In this document: one piece after another, positions 1 through 7,626 of the stretch
How positions within the stretch are numbered: position 1 is the first letter of the stretch
Layout: the number at the start of each line of letters is the position of its first letter
Assembly: GCF_018500185.1 (NCBI RefSeq)
Contig: NZ_JAHBGI010000002.1
Location: 62,001 to 126,000 of the forward strand
Source: Litoribacter ruber
GTDB taxonomy: Bacteria > Bacteroidota > Bacteroidia > Cytophagales > Cyclobacteriaceae
DNA: 64,000 bases
Direction: 5' to 3'
The notes under the pieces: model-generated
Told to the model about the DNA's origin: nothing
The model's database searches: none
What the model saw: only the letters and a program-made list of their open reading frames with translations
Program-made: the position numbers and the translations under genes

Positions 1-27
1 TGAATTTTCCATAATTTTTTTTTTCAA

Positions 28-1104
28 TTAATTATGGGAAGATGTTATGCAATATAACAAAATCAATGGATTTTTCTCCTCAGTTCCCGACTCATTCCTT
101 AGTATAGAGTAAAATACATCCCCATCCAATGGTTTTGGAATAATTTCTTCGGTCAAATCCCTATCAAATAGTTGTCTTAAATGAATTATGGGGTGTTGGT
201 TTTCTAAGTCAATTATTACGTGATAGGAACGATTATCATATCCAACACGCAAAAACACGAAGCTATTAGACATAACAACATGGTTTATGCCCAGTTGATG
301 TGAATCGTCAAATCCAGTGAATTGAAGTGTATATTCTGGAACCAGTTGATAACCCTCCTTTTTAAAGATCGTATCAGTAGCATTATGCGACGATATATCT
401 CCTCGAATAATTGGCTTGTAAAACAAGTCTACATTATTTACCCGACTTAAAATCCTTGGGATTGGATGGATAATTGTATAATTTGAATTATAACCGTAAA
501 GTGGCTTTTCCCATTGTTTGACTTCAAGCGTTTTGGGTTCAATTAGGCTTACCAGCACCTGTCGAGGTTTCTCTTTATTACCATTAATCGTCTCCTGAAT
601 TACCGAAAGGGTGTCATCGTTTTCGTAAAAGGAAATCGGGTGCCCTTGCAATTTTTGACTTGAGAAGCTAAGGTCTCCCTCAAGGTCATAGGAAATCACT
701 ATCCTTTTCTGCCAATCTGCCACAAGCACGATATTTTCCTTCAAATGAATGGCATAGGGCATAATATATTCATCAGGACCTTCTCCCATCTTCCCGATTT
801 TCCGGAGAAGATTACCTTGGTTGTCAAATTTTAAAAGCCCTTGTTTTCTGTCTAGCAAGAGGAAAAAGTTCTGCGCGAAGACCATATCCTGGATTGCCGA
901 AATAGGGGGATTTTCTGTAGCCTCAAGGTTTATAGTGTCAAGAATTTCAATTTGTAATTCCGGTGAATCGCTAAGCAAAAAGTCTCTTTGGATCTCTATG
1001 GTCTTTTTAGACACTTGGACATCCGAAATGTCTTTATCTCCACAATTCTGCAACAAAAAAACTAGAAAAATGAATAGGGAAAGCTTGATGTTCCTCATTT
1101 TCAA
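28..1104 (-). CDS. 6-bladed beta-propeller lipoprotein
   Basis: Predicted outer-envelope lipoprotein of the 6-bladed beta-propeller (BF2992-like) type that is abundant in Cyclobacteriaceae. The N-terminus is a hydrophobic signal ending in a lipobox-like LLQNC with the Cys at residue 21. The body has propeller-like segments such as LLKFDNQGNLLRKIGKMGEG. At 358 aa it has a normal length for the family. It may start two codons later, at a second Met. The substrate or partner is unknown; related proteins often sit as solitary genes. The family call rests on motif resemblance only. Confidence 0.75.
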   Translation of the reverse strand: MKMRNIKLSLFIFLVFLLQNCGDKDISDVQVSKKTIEIQRDFLLSDSPELQIEILDTINLEATENPPISAIQDMVFAQNFFLLLDRKQGLLKFDNQGNLLRKIGKMGEGPDEYIMPYAIHLKENIVLVADWQKRIVISYDLEGDLSFSSQKLQGHPISFYENDDTLSVIQETINGNKEKPRQVLVSLIEPKTLEVKQWEKPLYGYNSNYTIIHPIPRILSRVNNVDLFYKPIIRGDISSHNATDTIFKKEGYQLVPEYTLQFTGFDDSHQLGINHVVMSNSFVFLRVGYDNRSYHVIIDLENQHPIIHLRQLFDRDLTEEIIPKPLDGDVFYSILRNESGTEEKNPLILLYCITSSHN

Positions 1105-1170
1105 TATTTTAAAACATGTAAGATGAATTTACCTAGCTCACTGGCTACAACTCAATTAGGCATGAATAGC

Positions 1171-1391
1171 TTAGGCTGCAAACAAATCTACTTTGGACTG
1201 GTAAACCTCCTCTTTTAGAATTGGGTTCTTTAGTGATTTACTTGAGACAAGATCTACTTTTCTATTAAGAATTTTTTGAAGTTGATCTAATAAAGAGAAG
1301 TAATTGTCCGCATGGTCCAAAACATCAATATCATCAGAAAACTCAACAAGAAAATCGATATCGCTGCCATCATGTAAAGTATTTTTTTTTT
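1171..1391 (-). pseudogene. Nucleotidyltransferase (MNT-like) relic, N-terminus lost
   Basis: Reading the minus strand from about 1391 to the TAA at 1171-1173 gives an open frame that carries GSDIDFLVEF followed by a sequence ending KSKVDLFAA-like. GSDIDFLVEF is the GSxxD-x-D metal-binding motif of minimal nucleotidyltransferases. The normal first 30 or so residues (helix and GSRARG motif) are absent, and the frame runs upstream into a proline-rich stretch that matches simple intergenic sequence near the end of the zeta-like gene. In Bacteroidota such genes usually partner HEPN proteins (HEPN-MNT toxin-antitoxin). No HEPN gene is visible here. I read it as a 5'-deleted remnant. Confidence 0.6.
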
Positions 1392-1412
1392 GAGGAGGGG
1401 TGAGGGGATAGC

Positions 1413-2207
1413 TTATTTGATCTTTGCAGAATAGTAATGTTTAAACCATTCGGGGACTTCTTCATTTTTAATTTCAGTCCAAACCTTTTCCCCCTTGGCA
1501 TTGAGTTTAAATTGAGCAAATAAATTGTGTTCTATGGATTCTTTTGAGTTGTCGAAAAAATAAGCTTGGTAACAATATTGGGAGGCTTCGTAAAGTAGCT
1601 CCATTGAGCGGTAATAACGTGAAATGATTTTACCTTCAGGCACATCATGTCCTTTTTGCGGAACCCGTACTTGTTTTACACGGTGGACATTGATTGTGGG
1701 GTCTTCGGTAGAAACAAAATATAAATAGACTTTATAGCCCTGCTCTTTTGCCTGTTTGATAATTTCTACTTTTCCAGGATGGGAAAATACCGTCTCGAAG
1801 GAAAGTTTTTTTCTTTCTTTTAATAGCTTTTTTCTAAAGTAATCAGCGATTATTTGAGCAATTCTTTCATAAGGTGAATCATCTACTTGTCCTGCTACTT
1901 TTTTAAGAATAGAAATTTTATTCTTAGAGAATTTAATATAACTGCTGAATCGCGAATAAGGGAAATCAGCATTGATTAATCCTGACCCCTGTACTATATC
2001 TTGAAACTCTTTTCTATTCAACTCTATTTCAAGCGAAGATAAATTAACACCATTAGAAAATAGTTGTTGTGCAATGTCATCGGCATTTACATAGATGCCA
2101 AAGTCAAGCTTTCTTCCAGCATGGACTTCTGTACTTCTTATAGCCTTGATTATTGAAGTTTTGCCAGATCCATTTGGTCCGGCAAATATCCTCATTCTTT
2201 TTTCCAT
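1413..2207 (-). CDS. Zeta toxin-like P-loop kinase
   Basis: 264-aa protein with a Walker A loop near residues 8-18 (FAGPNGSGKTS) and the ordering typical of the zeta-toxin/UDP-GlcNAc kinase-like family. An acidic NADDIAQQL segment follows a beta strand, and LSFETVFSHPGK resembles the family substrate-binding motif. A basic VHRVKQVRVPQKGHDVPE lid region follows. Family members phosphorylate small substrates, classically UDP-N-acetylglucosamine, but chromosomal homologues are mostly untested. The start overlaps the stop of the upstream 71-aa gene as TAATG, so the two are likely translationally coupled. Whether it is a toxin here is inference. Confidence 0.8.
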   Translation of the reverse strand: MEKRMRIFAGPNGSGKTSIIKAIRSTEVHAGRKLDFGIYVNADDIAQQLFSNGVNLSSLEIELNRKEFQDIVQGSGLINADFPYSRFSSYIKFSKNKISILKKVAGQVDDSPYERIAQIIADYFRKKLLKERKKLSFETVFSHPGKVEIIKQAKEQGYKVYLYFVSTEDPTINVHRVKQVRVPQKGHDVPEGKIISRYYRSMELLYEASQYCYQAYFFDNSKESIEHNLFAQFKLNAKGEKVWTEIKNEEVPEWFKHYYSAKIK

Positions 2208-2422
2208 TAATCCAACACCACTTTTAGATGTTCGGATCCATGGCTAATTTGCTTTAATTTTACTATTGTCCCGTCTTGATATTTTTTGACCACCCAGCCA
2301 TCATGGGCAATTACTACATACCCGTTGATCTCCATGGCTTTTTTGGCACCTTCTTTAAATGCTTTGGCGGATTTTCTCTGTACCAATCTGCTACTTATAT
2401 ATTTTAAATCTTTTTTGCTCAT
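2207..2422 (-). CDS. Small basic protein coupled to the zeta-like gene (possible antitoxin)
   Basis: 71 aa, lysine-rich N-terminal half (KDLKYISSRLVQRKSAKAF) followed by a beta-rich region (YVVIAHDGWVVKKYQDG). Its TAA shares one base with the ATG of the downstream zeta-like kinase, an arrangement typical of toxin-antitoxin or chaperone-effector pairs. The sequence does not look like the three-helix epsilon antitoxin, so any neutralising role would be through a different fold. I do not recognise a named family. Being a real gene is supported by coupling and by sensible composition. Confidence 0.65.
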   Translation of the reverse strand: MSKKDLKYISSRLVQRKSAKAFKEGAKKAMEINGYVVIAHDGWVVKKYQDGTIVKLKQISHGSEHLKVVLD

Positions 2423-2505
2423 ATTCTTTCCCCTTATTGGGGCCTTTATGATTTTTTAACGTGGCAAACTATAGTCCTGTTCCCAAAATTTTAATCTTAT
2501 TTGAT

Positions 2506-2907
2506 TCATTTGTCGGCTTGACCACTTTTCACCATCCTTTCCAACAACTCTACCTTCTCCTTCTCCGCAAGTAATAGTCGCTCGTAAAGCTCAACAATTT
2601 TGTCCACCGGGTTAAAAGTACATCCATAATTTAGAGAAGAGGCATTATCATGATAAGTGTTTCCCATGATGTTAAAAACAGCCTCTTCCGAAAAAGCCTT
2701 TATCGCCTCCTTTTTCACCCCCAGCACCTTTGCGACTTGCTCGAGGCGGTCCTCTTCGATTTCGGCAGATTGTTCGAGTTTGGAGACGGCTTGCTGGCTT
2801 ATGCCGAGTTCGGCGGCCAATGTGTCCTGCTTCATACCGCGGAGCTCGCGGATGCGGGAGATTTTTCTGCCTATGTGCATGGTCGGGATCGGGGCGGTGT
2901 TTTCCAT
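2506..2907 (-). CDS. XRE-family helix-turn-helix regulator
   Basis: Predicted cytoplasmic DNA-binding protein of 133 aa. Residues about 10-65 form a Cro/CI-type HTH (RELRGMKQDTLAAELGISQQ, then AVSKLEQ). The C-terminal part ends in a charged helix (LLLAEKEKVELLERM) suited to dimerisation. The frame stays open upstream to 3135, but that extension translates a dispersed CACAAAG-type repeat and lacks domain character, so the ATG at 2907 is preferred. Similar stand-alone XRE proteins are common in Bacteroidota next to toxin genes. No target is known. Confidence 0.8.
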   Translation of the reverse strand: MENTAPIPTMHIGRKISRIRELRGMKQDTLAAELGISQQAVSKLEQSAEIEEDRLEQVAKVLGVKKEAIKAFSEEAVFNIMGNTYHDNASSLNYGCTFNPVDKIVELYERLLLAEKEKVELLERMVKSGQADK

Positions 2908-2939
2908 AACTAAAGTTAGATCAAAATTTGGTAAATCGG

Positions 2940-3010
2940 AAAAAGGAGGCAAAAAAAGGACACAGAGTTTAAAAGAGTCTGGGAAAAGAGTTTCACAGAG
3001 ATTCTTTATA
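2940..3010. repeat. Dispersed CACAAAG-type repeat copy
   Basis: Contains GGACACAGAGTTTAAAAGAG and GAGTTTCACAGAG, the same wording as the runs near 3850, 5475, 22320, 24310, 28800 and 36925. It lies just upstream of the chosen XRE start. Confidence 0.6.
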
Positions 3011-3116
3011 TCAGTAAAATACAATTTGGTATTTGTAACCCACAACCTCCATGGTTTTATACCCCACGTTTGTCTTTCGAAATTAGTGTCATTCATAACC
3101 GCAAAAACTATAATAT

Positions 3117-3386
3117 ATGACACAAGTAAAAGCACTTATTTTATCCAATATACATAACTCCACTATTGCATTTAATGGAGATGTGGTGCATAATCAAGGG
3201 GTTGATTATGACGAATTGTTGGCTCTTTTGCTCGCTTATGCGAGCCACAGCCGTGAACTATACCATTTGGTAAATGCGGAATGGGATGATGAGGAGGCCC
3301 AAGTTAAGGAATTGAGCCGGTTGCTGGAAGAAGGAAGGAATTTGGAGGGGAGAGTGCGGGAAATCGGTGGGCTCCCTCACCCCTAA
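3117..3386 (+). CDS. Hypothetical acidic protein, 89 aa
   Basis: Open frame divergent from the XRE gene. It has a plausible globular composition: an amphipathic helix-rich middle (ELLALLLAYASHSRELYHLV) and an acidic coiled C-terminal half (EEAQVKELSRLLEEGRN). The last residues (GLPHP) read into a simple GGGAGAGGGG-type intergenic sequence, so the C-terminus may be altered. No family is recognised. A real but small hypothetical gene is the likeliest reading, with spurious translation as the alternative. Confidence 0.45.
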   Translation: MTQVKALILSNIHNSTIAFNGDVVHNQGVDYDELLALLLAYASHSRELYHLVNAEWDDEEAQVKELSRLLEEGRNLEGRVREIGGLPHP

Positions 3387-3432
3387 ATCCCCTCTCCCTG
3401 AGGGAGAGGGGACTTTTTAATCAGGGTGCTTT

Positions 3433-3600
3433 GGGAGTCAGAGACTCCTGACTCATCGTGCGCAAGTCGGAGACTTGGCACAACGGTTTGGTGCCATTTG
3501 AAAAGTACAACGGATTCTTGGATTTTAGCCAAACACTAACGAACCTATGGGACACCTATGGAACACCCATGGGACATCCCTTACACATCTATGGATTGTA
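3433..3600 (+). repeat. Double-hairpin dispersed repeat, copy A
   Basis: Inverted repeat GGAGTC-AGA-GACTCC at 3434-3448, then CAAGTC-GGA-GACTTG at 3463-3477. The tail includes ACGGATTCTTGGATTTTAGC and CCTATGGGACACC. Confidence 0.75.
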
Positions 3601-3788
3601 CATGGGGGAATGTTGCCGAACACTTGGGAGAGGGTAGGGAGTACCATTGGGGACTGGGTTTCTTAAATACCTACCGGTTAGTGGATATGTTGAATCTTAA
3701 GCATTGCAAGAATATAAATCTAGATTAGGGATCAGCAAGGCATAAAACTTCTCTTCTAAATATCTCTCTCTAAAGCTGAAAGTCCCGG

Positions 3789-3840
3789 GGAGTCGGAGAC
3801 TCCTGACTCATGGTGCGCAAGTCGGAGACTTGGCACAACG
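3789..3840 (+). repeat. Double-hairpin dispersed repeat, copy B
   Basis: GGAGTC-GGA-GACTCC at 3789-3803 and CAAGTC-GGA-GACTTG at 3818-3832, both perfect stems with the same GGA loop. Followed directly by a CACAAAG-type run. Confidence 0.8.
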
Positions 3841-3951
3841 GAAAAAATAGGTCACAAAGGGCACAAAGTTAAAAGAAGTCGCACAAAGGCTTCTTCGCGG
3901 AATGTAAAGGGACATAACTTGTCCCGACGCTTTTTGCGGATAGCGTGTGTA

Positions 3952-4100
3952 CAAGTCGGAGACTTGGGGCAACGGCGGCTTGGCACAGCTTAGAGTTGTG
4001 GTACTAGAAAAATACAATGGATTCTTGGATTTTAGCCAAACACTGACGAACCTATGGGAGACCTTTGGGACATCCATGGGACACGCATGGATTGTAGATG
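3952..4100 (+). repeat. Double-hairpin dispersed repeat, part copy C
   Basis: Only the CAAGTC-GGA-GACTTG hairpin (3952-3966) remains, followed by the conserved tail TACAATGGATTCTTGG and the CCTATGGGAGACC tandem. Confidence 0.7.
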
Positions 4101-4126
4101 GATTATTGCTGCTGTAAACCTGGGAG

Positions 4127-4200
4127 AGGGGTGGGAGTCAGACACTCCAGACTCACGGCGCACAAGTCAGAGACTTGGCACAACAGAGACTTGGCACATC
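4127..4200 (+). repeat. Double-hairpin dispersed repeat, decayed copy D
   Basis: Left hairpin degraded (GGAGTC-AGA-CACTCC at 4134-4148), right hairpin intact (CAAGTC-AGA-GACTTG at 4163-4177), then a partial repetition of AGAGACTTGGCACA. Confidence 0.7.
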
Positions 4201-4448
4201 GGAACAACCGGGCATTCGCGCAACTGTAGTTGCATGAAAAGAGCCCAAATCACCGTCCGAATATTACCTGTTTTTTCCTAAGATTCCGAAGATTCCATAT
4301 ATTCCACGGTCATTTGGTAGGTAAATTAAACCGTTGTTAATTAGGGGGTTGAATAGCTATGCTGCGGGTTTACCATGCGTTAAACACGCGATAAACACGG
4401 GATAAAGGCCGTTCGATTTTATAACAGTATCCACTAAAAACCCACTTA

Positions 4449-5294
4449 ATGATGGCTAGAGTAAAAAGTATAATATCCTTTGAGGGCAGTCTATTTGATA
4501 CGACCTTTTACCAAATGAACGGGAAAAGCTATGCACGGCAAAAAAAGCAATCCAATAAAAAGGATTTCCTGAGTAAGGACAGCTATAAAGGCAGTAGACG
4601 GTCCTGTTCGGAATTTGGAAGTGCAAGTTCCTTCGGCGGGGCCTTCAGAAGAGTGCTATACCCGATGATCAGCACGATCAATACAGGCTATTTTTCTTCC
4701 AGGCTCACTGCTCTTTTTAGGAAAGTGCTGAAGGGAGACATGAAAAGTGATTTGGGCGAGCGGAAAGTTTTGGAAGGAGACCTTACCTTACTGAAAGGGT
4801 TGGAAGTATCTACTATAGACAAAGTTTCCTTACTATTGATAGGGCAGGTAAAAGCTACAATTGATCCGGCTTTACACAAGGTTTTATTTGATTTTTCTGC
4901 AGTAAAAAGATTAAACCGAAATGCCTTTCCTGCTGGGGCCACCCATTATAGGATTGTACCTGGTGTGGTAATGGTGGGTGAAAACCCCAAGAAATCAGGG
5001 CAGCTTATAAATCCAGAGTTTACCGAAAATAAATTTAAGGAAATCGGCAACCCTGAAAGGGAGATAAACCGTATAATTCCTTTCAGGCAAAATTACTCTA
5101 ATATGCTGTGCTGCCCTGTTTTAGGGATTTACTTTTACCAGCAGATTAACGGGGAGTTTTACGAACTGAAAACCGGTGCCGCTTTACAAGTGGTGGCTTC
5201 CGAAAGACTTTTAAGGCCAGATCTTCCCAGCGATGTTGGCCGGAACTGGAAGGACTGGATAAAGGGCTTAGCCTCTGGGATCCTGAAAGGCTAA
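4449..5294 (+). CDS. Hypothetical protein, 281 aa
   Basis: No recognised family. The first 60 residues are basic and polar (ARVKSIISFEGSLFDTTFYQ, then NGKSYARQKKQSNKKDF) and include FEGSLFDTTFYQ. The middle is hydrophobic-beta, with PALHKVLFDFSAVKRLNRNA and HYRIVPGVVMVGENPK. There is no signal peptide or membrane segment. Proteins with the same opening occur as multi-copy hypotheticals in Cyclobacteriaceae, as far as I can recall, which would fit a mobile or accessory gene. Repeats bound it on both sides. Start taken at the first ATG; Met2 is an equal alternative. Confidence 0.7.
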   Translation: MMARVKSIISFEGSLFDTTFYQMNGKSYARQKKQSNKKDFLSKDSYKGSRRSCSEFGSASSFGGAFRRVLYPMISTINTGYFSSRLTALFRKVLKGDMKSDLGERKVLEGDLTLLKGLEVSTIDKVSLLLIGQVKATIDPALHKVLFDFSAVKRLNRNAFPAGATHYRIVPGVVMVGENPKKSGQLINPEFTENKFKEIGNPEREINRIIPFRQNYSNMLCCPVLGIYFYQQINGEFYELKTGAALQVVASERLLRPDLPSDVGRNWKDWIKGLASGILKG

Positions 5295-5320
5295 CCGCCC
5301 CTCGGTCCTCCCCCGTATCA

Positions 5321-5364
5321 GTTACGGATCACTTACGGATCACTTACGGATCAGTAACGGATAT
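5321..5364. repeat. 11-bp tandem repeat, four units
   Basis: Units GTTACGGATCA, CTTACGGATCA, CTTACGGATCA and GTAACGGATAT lie head to tail with exact 11-bp spacing, 26 bp after the stop of the 281-aa gene. Confidence 0.85.
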
Positions 5365-5472
5365 TACCTAAAATTGACTAGGAACTCGGCCGTAGGAGCT
5401 TGGAAAGCTTGAGATTGGGTGATTTTCGATGGGGCCTTCCGTAGATTTTCTTGGACTAGTTATATAATCAAT

Positions 5473-5760
5473 GATTAGTTAGCCACAAAGGCTCAAAGGC
5501 GCGAAGAAAGGATTGCCATTAAGGTGCGAAGAAAGGATTGCCACTAAGTCGAGGAGATCAATGGTCACGGAGTCGCACAGAGTATTGCACAGCCTGTCCC
5601 GAGCAGTGGAGCGAATCGGGAGAGTTTCACAAAGTTCAATTGAAATGGGGCTAAGGGGAAGGAAACGTCTCGGGAAGACCCGTATCCCGAAAGCTTCGGG
5701 AGTGGTGTGAAACTTGTGTGCCGTGCCGTGGACGCACTCCCGCAGATAAAGCGGGACAAG
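5473..5760. repeat. CACAAAG-type and CCCGA/TCGGG dispersed repeat cluster
   Basis: Part of a 500-bp gap. Contains GCCACAAAGGCTCAAAGG, twice AAGAAAGGATTGCCA, then TGTCCCGAGCAG...GAATCGGGAGAG and TCCCGAAAGCTTCGGGA palindromes. No gene supported; the short frames inside are repeat translations. Confidence 0.65.
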
Positions 5761-5793
5761 CTGTAGGCTTATGGCTCACGGCCGTCTATTCAA

Positions 5794-5808
5794 TTAGCCC
5801 TAGTTATT
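5794..5808. repeat. Left inverted end of the SEC-C gene unit
   Basis: TTAGCCCTAGTTATT overlaps the stop codon of the SEC-C gene. It is the inverse of AATAATTAGGGCTAA at 7452-7466 with one mismatch. Confidence 0.6.
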
Positions 5809-7431
5809 TCTTCCATGACACTTTTTGTATTTTATTCCACTACCGCAAGGACAAGGTTCATTCCGTCCAATTTTCTTTCGTAGGTTTTCTTGGACTTTTT
5901 TAACTCCAGAAATTTCTCCATAATAGTCATCGTCAAAAAATTGAGCCCATGTATTGTCGAGTGCAACCATATCAGAATTGGGGTATTTCTGAAGTCCTTT
6001 TTTTAAGTGAAAACATAAAAACCCTAATTCATTATCAGCTTTAAAATATTTACTGTATTTTATTCTTCTTTCTATATAGTCAATAAATTTTTTAGCAGTA
6101 TTTAAATATTTAGCGACTACTTCTAAATCAAAAATATTCAAAGCGACTGGGAACTCTTCATATTCCTTTCCTAAAAGGATATGAGTTTGGTGAGCTAATG
6201 ATGGATAATCATCCAAGACTATTGTCACAACGTAGCACTTTTGGATGATTAAATCAAAATGATAATCAGGATTGTCTTTTAATTCAAAAATAAAGTCATT
6301 TGGATTTCTCAAACATTTTGATGCCTTTAAACCTTGCTCATATGCATCTTTAACGGCCTTTTTGAAATCATTTTGTATTGAATCTAGATTTCCTTTTTTT
6401 GATAAAGCTGTTAACTTTTTAGATTTAACTTGAAATATTATTGCTTTTTCGTTTAAGAATGCTAGAATATCAATGTCTGTGACCATTGTACTTTTGGTCT
6501 TTTTAATTATGATATTCTTTAGAGAATTCGATTTACCGAATACCTTTTCAATTATATTTAGTGTGATTTTTTCCGCAATTTCGCCTCTATTGTATAATGC
6601 TTTTGAGGAATACTTCTTGTCAAGATTCATCCAATAGAATGGTGATTCATAAATTGCTTCTGATAAATCAAAAGGAACTGGAATAAATAAATTTCCGTTT
6701 GGCAATTTAATTATAGGTTTTTCTGAGAGTATATTAAAATCACCTATATCCGAGAAATTTTGATTTTGAGGCTCTGTTAAATCAAGTGTAAAATTTTCGA
6801 GGATTCCTAAAAAATCTTTATTATTTTTGATAATGTCTTCAGTTGTTAAAGTAAAGACATCTAGTAATTTAGATTTATAGGATTCTTCAGAATCGAATTC
6901 TAGTTGATTTAATTTAGATTGTTGGAGAGTTTTTATTGAATGATAAAAATCGGCTAAAATGTCGAGGTTTATAGACCTCTCTTTTTGTAGCCATTCTTTA
7001 TCATATTTATATTTTTCTGAAACCCACTTGGTATATTGATAATCGTAGGCGCCAGTTCCAGAATAAAACATTGTTTCTTGAAAAAACAAACCATTGTTAA
7101 AAAAGTCAAAAGGACTTTCAGGTGGGTTTTCTATAATATTCGAAATATCAGGTATAAATGTGTAATGAAGTTGCTCCATTAACTTATAAACTTCTTCGAA
7201 TATTTTTATTTCATCATCATAGTTATAAGCATTGTTCGGATCCCAATTTCTTATCCATAATCCCATAAGAAATCTAATCTCATTGTTATTGAAATGTTCT
7301 TGAACGTTTTTCGAAGAGAGCTCATTGAGAGTTCCGCAAAAATCTCTTAATACCATTGCCGAAAGAACATATATAAAATTAAAATTCGAAGTTATTTGGT
7401 TAAGTCTTTTTATAATTTGCTCTTTACTCAT
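5800..7431 (-). CDS. PD-(D/E)XK-like nuclease candidate with C-terminal SEC-C motif
   Basis: 543-aa soluble protein. The last 25 residues carry a SEC-C zinc motif (GRNEPCPCGSGIKYKKCHG), here as CxCx8CH. The central part (roughly residues 285-370) has the strand order of a restriction-endonuclease fold. GEIAEKITLNIIEKVFG is followed by DIDILAFLNEKAIIFQVKSK, giving D...xVK spacing like PD-(D/E)XK or NERD nucleases. The N-terminal half is alpha-rich and unassigned. SEC-C-tailed proteins with such cores are frequent in defence islands. The stop codon lies inside one arm of an inverted repeat that also occurs upstream of the start. Nuclease activity is inferred. Confidence 0.7.
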   Translation of the reverse strand: MSKEQIIKRLNQITSNFNFIYVLSAMVLRDFCGTLNELSSKNVQEHFNNNEIRFLMGLWIRNWDPNNAYNYDDEIKIFEEVYKLMEQLHYTFIPDISNIIENPPESPFDFFNNGLFFQETMFYSGTGAYDYQYTKWVSEKYKYDKEWLQKERSINLDILADFYHSIKTLQQSKLNQLEFDSEESYKSKLLDVFTLTTEDIIKNNKDFLGILENFTLDLTEPQNQNFSDIGDFNILSEKPIIKLPNGNLFIPVPFDLSEAIYESPFYWMNLDKKYSSKALYNRGEIAEKITLNIIEKVFGKSNSLKNIIIKKTKSTMVTDIDILAFLNEKAIIFQVKSKKLTALSKKGNLDSIQNDFKKAVKDAYEQGLKASKCLRNPNDFIFELKDNPDYHFDLIIQKCYVVTIVLDDYPSLAHQTHILLGKEYEEFPVALNIFDLEVVAKYLNTAKKFIDYIERRIKYSKYFKADNELGFLCFHLKKGLQKYPNSDMVALDNTWAQFFDDDYYGEISGVKKVQENLRKKIGRNEPCPCGSGIKYKKCHGRNN

Positions 7432-7451
7432 TCAATTAAATGTTATTTTTT

Positions 7452-7618
7452 AATAATTAGGGCTAACGGTTTCGGGCTTTGCGTTCGGGCGGGTTTCGGA
7501 GCGCAAAGTTTCAATTTATTATTAAAGTTCAATAGAAGTACAAACCTCCAAGTTTGCACAGCCTGCCTCGATTTTTCTTCGGTGTAACTCCGCCTGACGC
7601 AAAACACGTGTTAGCAGC
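7452..7618. repeat. Imperfect palindromic inter-gene element (attC-like)
   Basis: Lies between the KAP gene stop and the SEC-C gene start. The left arm is GGGCTAACGGTTTCGGGCTT followed by TGCG...GGGCGG. The right arm is CCGCCTGACGCAAAACACGT followed by GTTAGCAGC. The arms pair as GCTAAC/GTTAGC, TTTGCG/CGCAAA and GGCGG/CCGCC around a variable centre. Size (about 165 bp) and end palindromes resemble integron attC or similar cassette recombination sites, but core motifs do not match the GTTRRRY consensus exactly. Confidence 0.5.
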
Positions 7619-7626
7619 TGGCATAT

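Larger units (their letters stand above)
3387..4448. other. Repeat-rich gap without a convincing gene
   Basis: About 1 kb with no gene I can support. It holds four copies or part copies of a double-hairpin repeat, one CACAAAG-type run (3848-3905), a degenerate CCTATGGGACAC tandem (about 3545-3590 and 4050-4090), and just before 4449 a GTTAAACACGC/GATAAACACGG near-repeat. Confidence 0.6.

Noticed and set aside
2908..3135. Upstream extension of the XRE gene to 3135
   Set aside because: The extension reads through a CACAAAG-type repeat and lacks domain character; the ATG at 2907 gives a normal XRE size.
4054..4281. 75-aa plus-strand frame in the repeat gap
   Set aside because: Entirely composed of the repeat tail and the CAAGTC hairpin; no independent support.
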